A model generated the notes under the pieces. The model searched no databases. It saw nothing but the letters and a program-made list of their open reading frames with translations, and was not told the origin of the DNA. The position numbers and the translations under genes were made by a program. A DNA stretch of 5,704 nt, from assembly GCA_020253895.1 (NCBI GenBank), contig JADDKG010000018.1, positions 1 through 5,704 on the forward strand, in the 5' to 3' direction. Positions 5,576-5,704 of the stretch are shown piece by piece (within the stretch, counting starts at the first letter, position 1; each line of letters begins with the position of its first letter). This stretch comes from Rubrobacter sp. GTDB lineage: Bacteria; Actinomycetota; Rubrobacteria; Rubrobacterales; Rubrobacteraceae.

Positions 5576-5704
5576 CTACAGGCGTCCCAGCACGTAGGCC
5601 ACCGCCGCCCGGTATCCCGCAGGCCCCATCCCGGCGATGACGGCGTCCACCGCCGCGGAGATTACGGAGCGGCGCCGCCACTCCTCCCGGGCGTGTATGT
5701 TGGA
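5576..5704 (-). CDS. aroQ: Type II 3-dehydroquinate dehydratase, C-terminal end; 5' part beyond the window
   Basis: Only the last 42 codons and the TAG stop are inside the window. The frame begins SNIHAREEWRRRS, which matches the C-terminal signature of type II dehydroquinases (SNxHAREEFRxxS), including the conserved His (His101 in the M. tuberculosis enzyme) and the Arg of the following helix. It continues with VISAAVDAVIAGMGPAGYRAA, corresponding to the family's S..a.GvI.GlG..GY..Al. The usual Gly before VI is absent (DAVI). The enzyme converts 3-dehydroquinate to 3-dehydroshikimate in the shikimate pathway. The aroQ-efp neighbourhood is typical of actinobacteria and Firmicutes, where pepQ often sits between them; it does not here. 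The fragment is too short to appear among long open frames, but the motif match is strong. Confidence 0.9.
   Translation of the reverse strand, partial: SNIHAREEWRRRSVISAAVDAVIAGMGPAGYRAAVAYVLGRL

Noticed and set aside
4849..5640. Plus-strand open frame of 263 codons crossing efp and the intergenic region
   Set aside because: Lies opposite efp and crosses the candidate promoter region; no family resemblance.
1..5704. tRNA, rRNA, CRISPR array, insertion sequence or attachment site
   Set aside because: No cloverleaf, regularly spaced repeats, transposase motifs or terminal inverted repeats are visible; nearly all bases are accounted for by eight recognised genes.

Overview
The window is very GC-rich (estimated by eye at about 70%) and carries one densely packed block of genes, all on the minus strand. 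Read from the right edge to the left in the direction of transcription, the order is aroQ (3' end only), efp, nusB, ispA, tlyA, nadK, recN and a steA-like gene (5' part only). The gene set and order point to a high-GC actinobacterium. The tlyA-nadK-recN-steA run matches the order known from Mycobacterium (Rv1694-Rv1697). Retention of ispA between nusB and tlyA recalls the Firmicutes-type nusB-xseA-xseB-ispA-dxs-tlyA-recN arrangement. A deep-branching actinobacterium such as Rubrobacter would fit, but this is an inference from gene order and composition, not an identification.

Region by region: positions 5576-5704 hold the C-terminal 42 codons and stop of a type II 3-dehydroquinate dehydratase. 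Positions 5467-5575 are the only intergenic region of any size (109 bp); it contains an extended -10 promoter-like element (TGCGATAAT), a perfect 12-bp GC palindrome just upstream of it, and the efp ribosome binding site. From 5466 down to position 1 the genes touch or overlap: efp/nusB are 1 bp apart, nusB/ispA overlap by 17 bp, ispA/tlyA are 7 bp apart, tlyA/nadK overlap by 14 bp, nadK/recN by 1 bp and recN/steA by 4 bp. This implies a single polycistronic message with translational coupling, probably begun at the promoter in front of efp.

Functionally this is a core information-processing and housekeeping operon. EF-P relieves ribosome stalling, NusB supports rRNA transcription antitermination, TlyA methylates rRNA, IspA makes farnesyl diphosphate for isoprenoid lipids, NadK makes NADP, RecN acts in double-strand-break repair, and the SteA-like protein is linked in corynebacteria to division and cell-wall hydrolase control. 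All catalytic motifs checked are intact.

I found no mobile element, CRISPR array, RNA gene or novel defence-like system. The points worth a second look are the compact gene order that joins two lineage-specific neighbourhoods, sequence variants in EF-P, TlyA and NusB, and candidate promoters before efp and inside the end of nadK.
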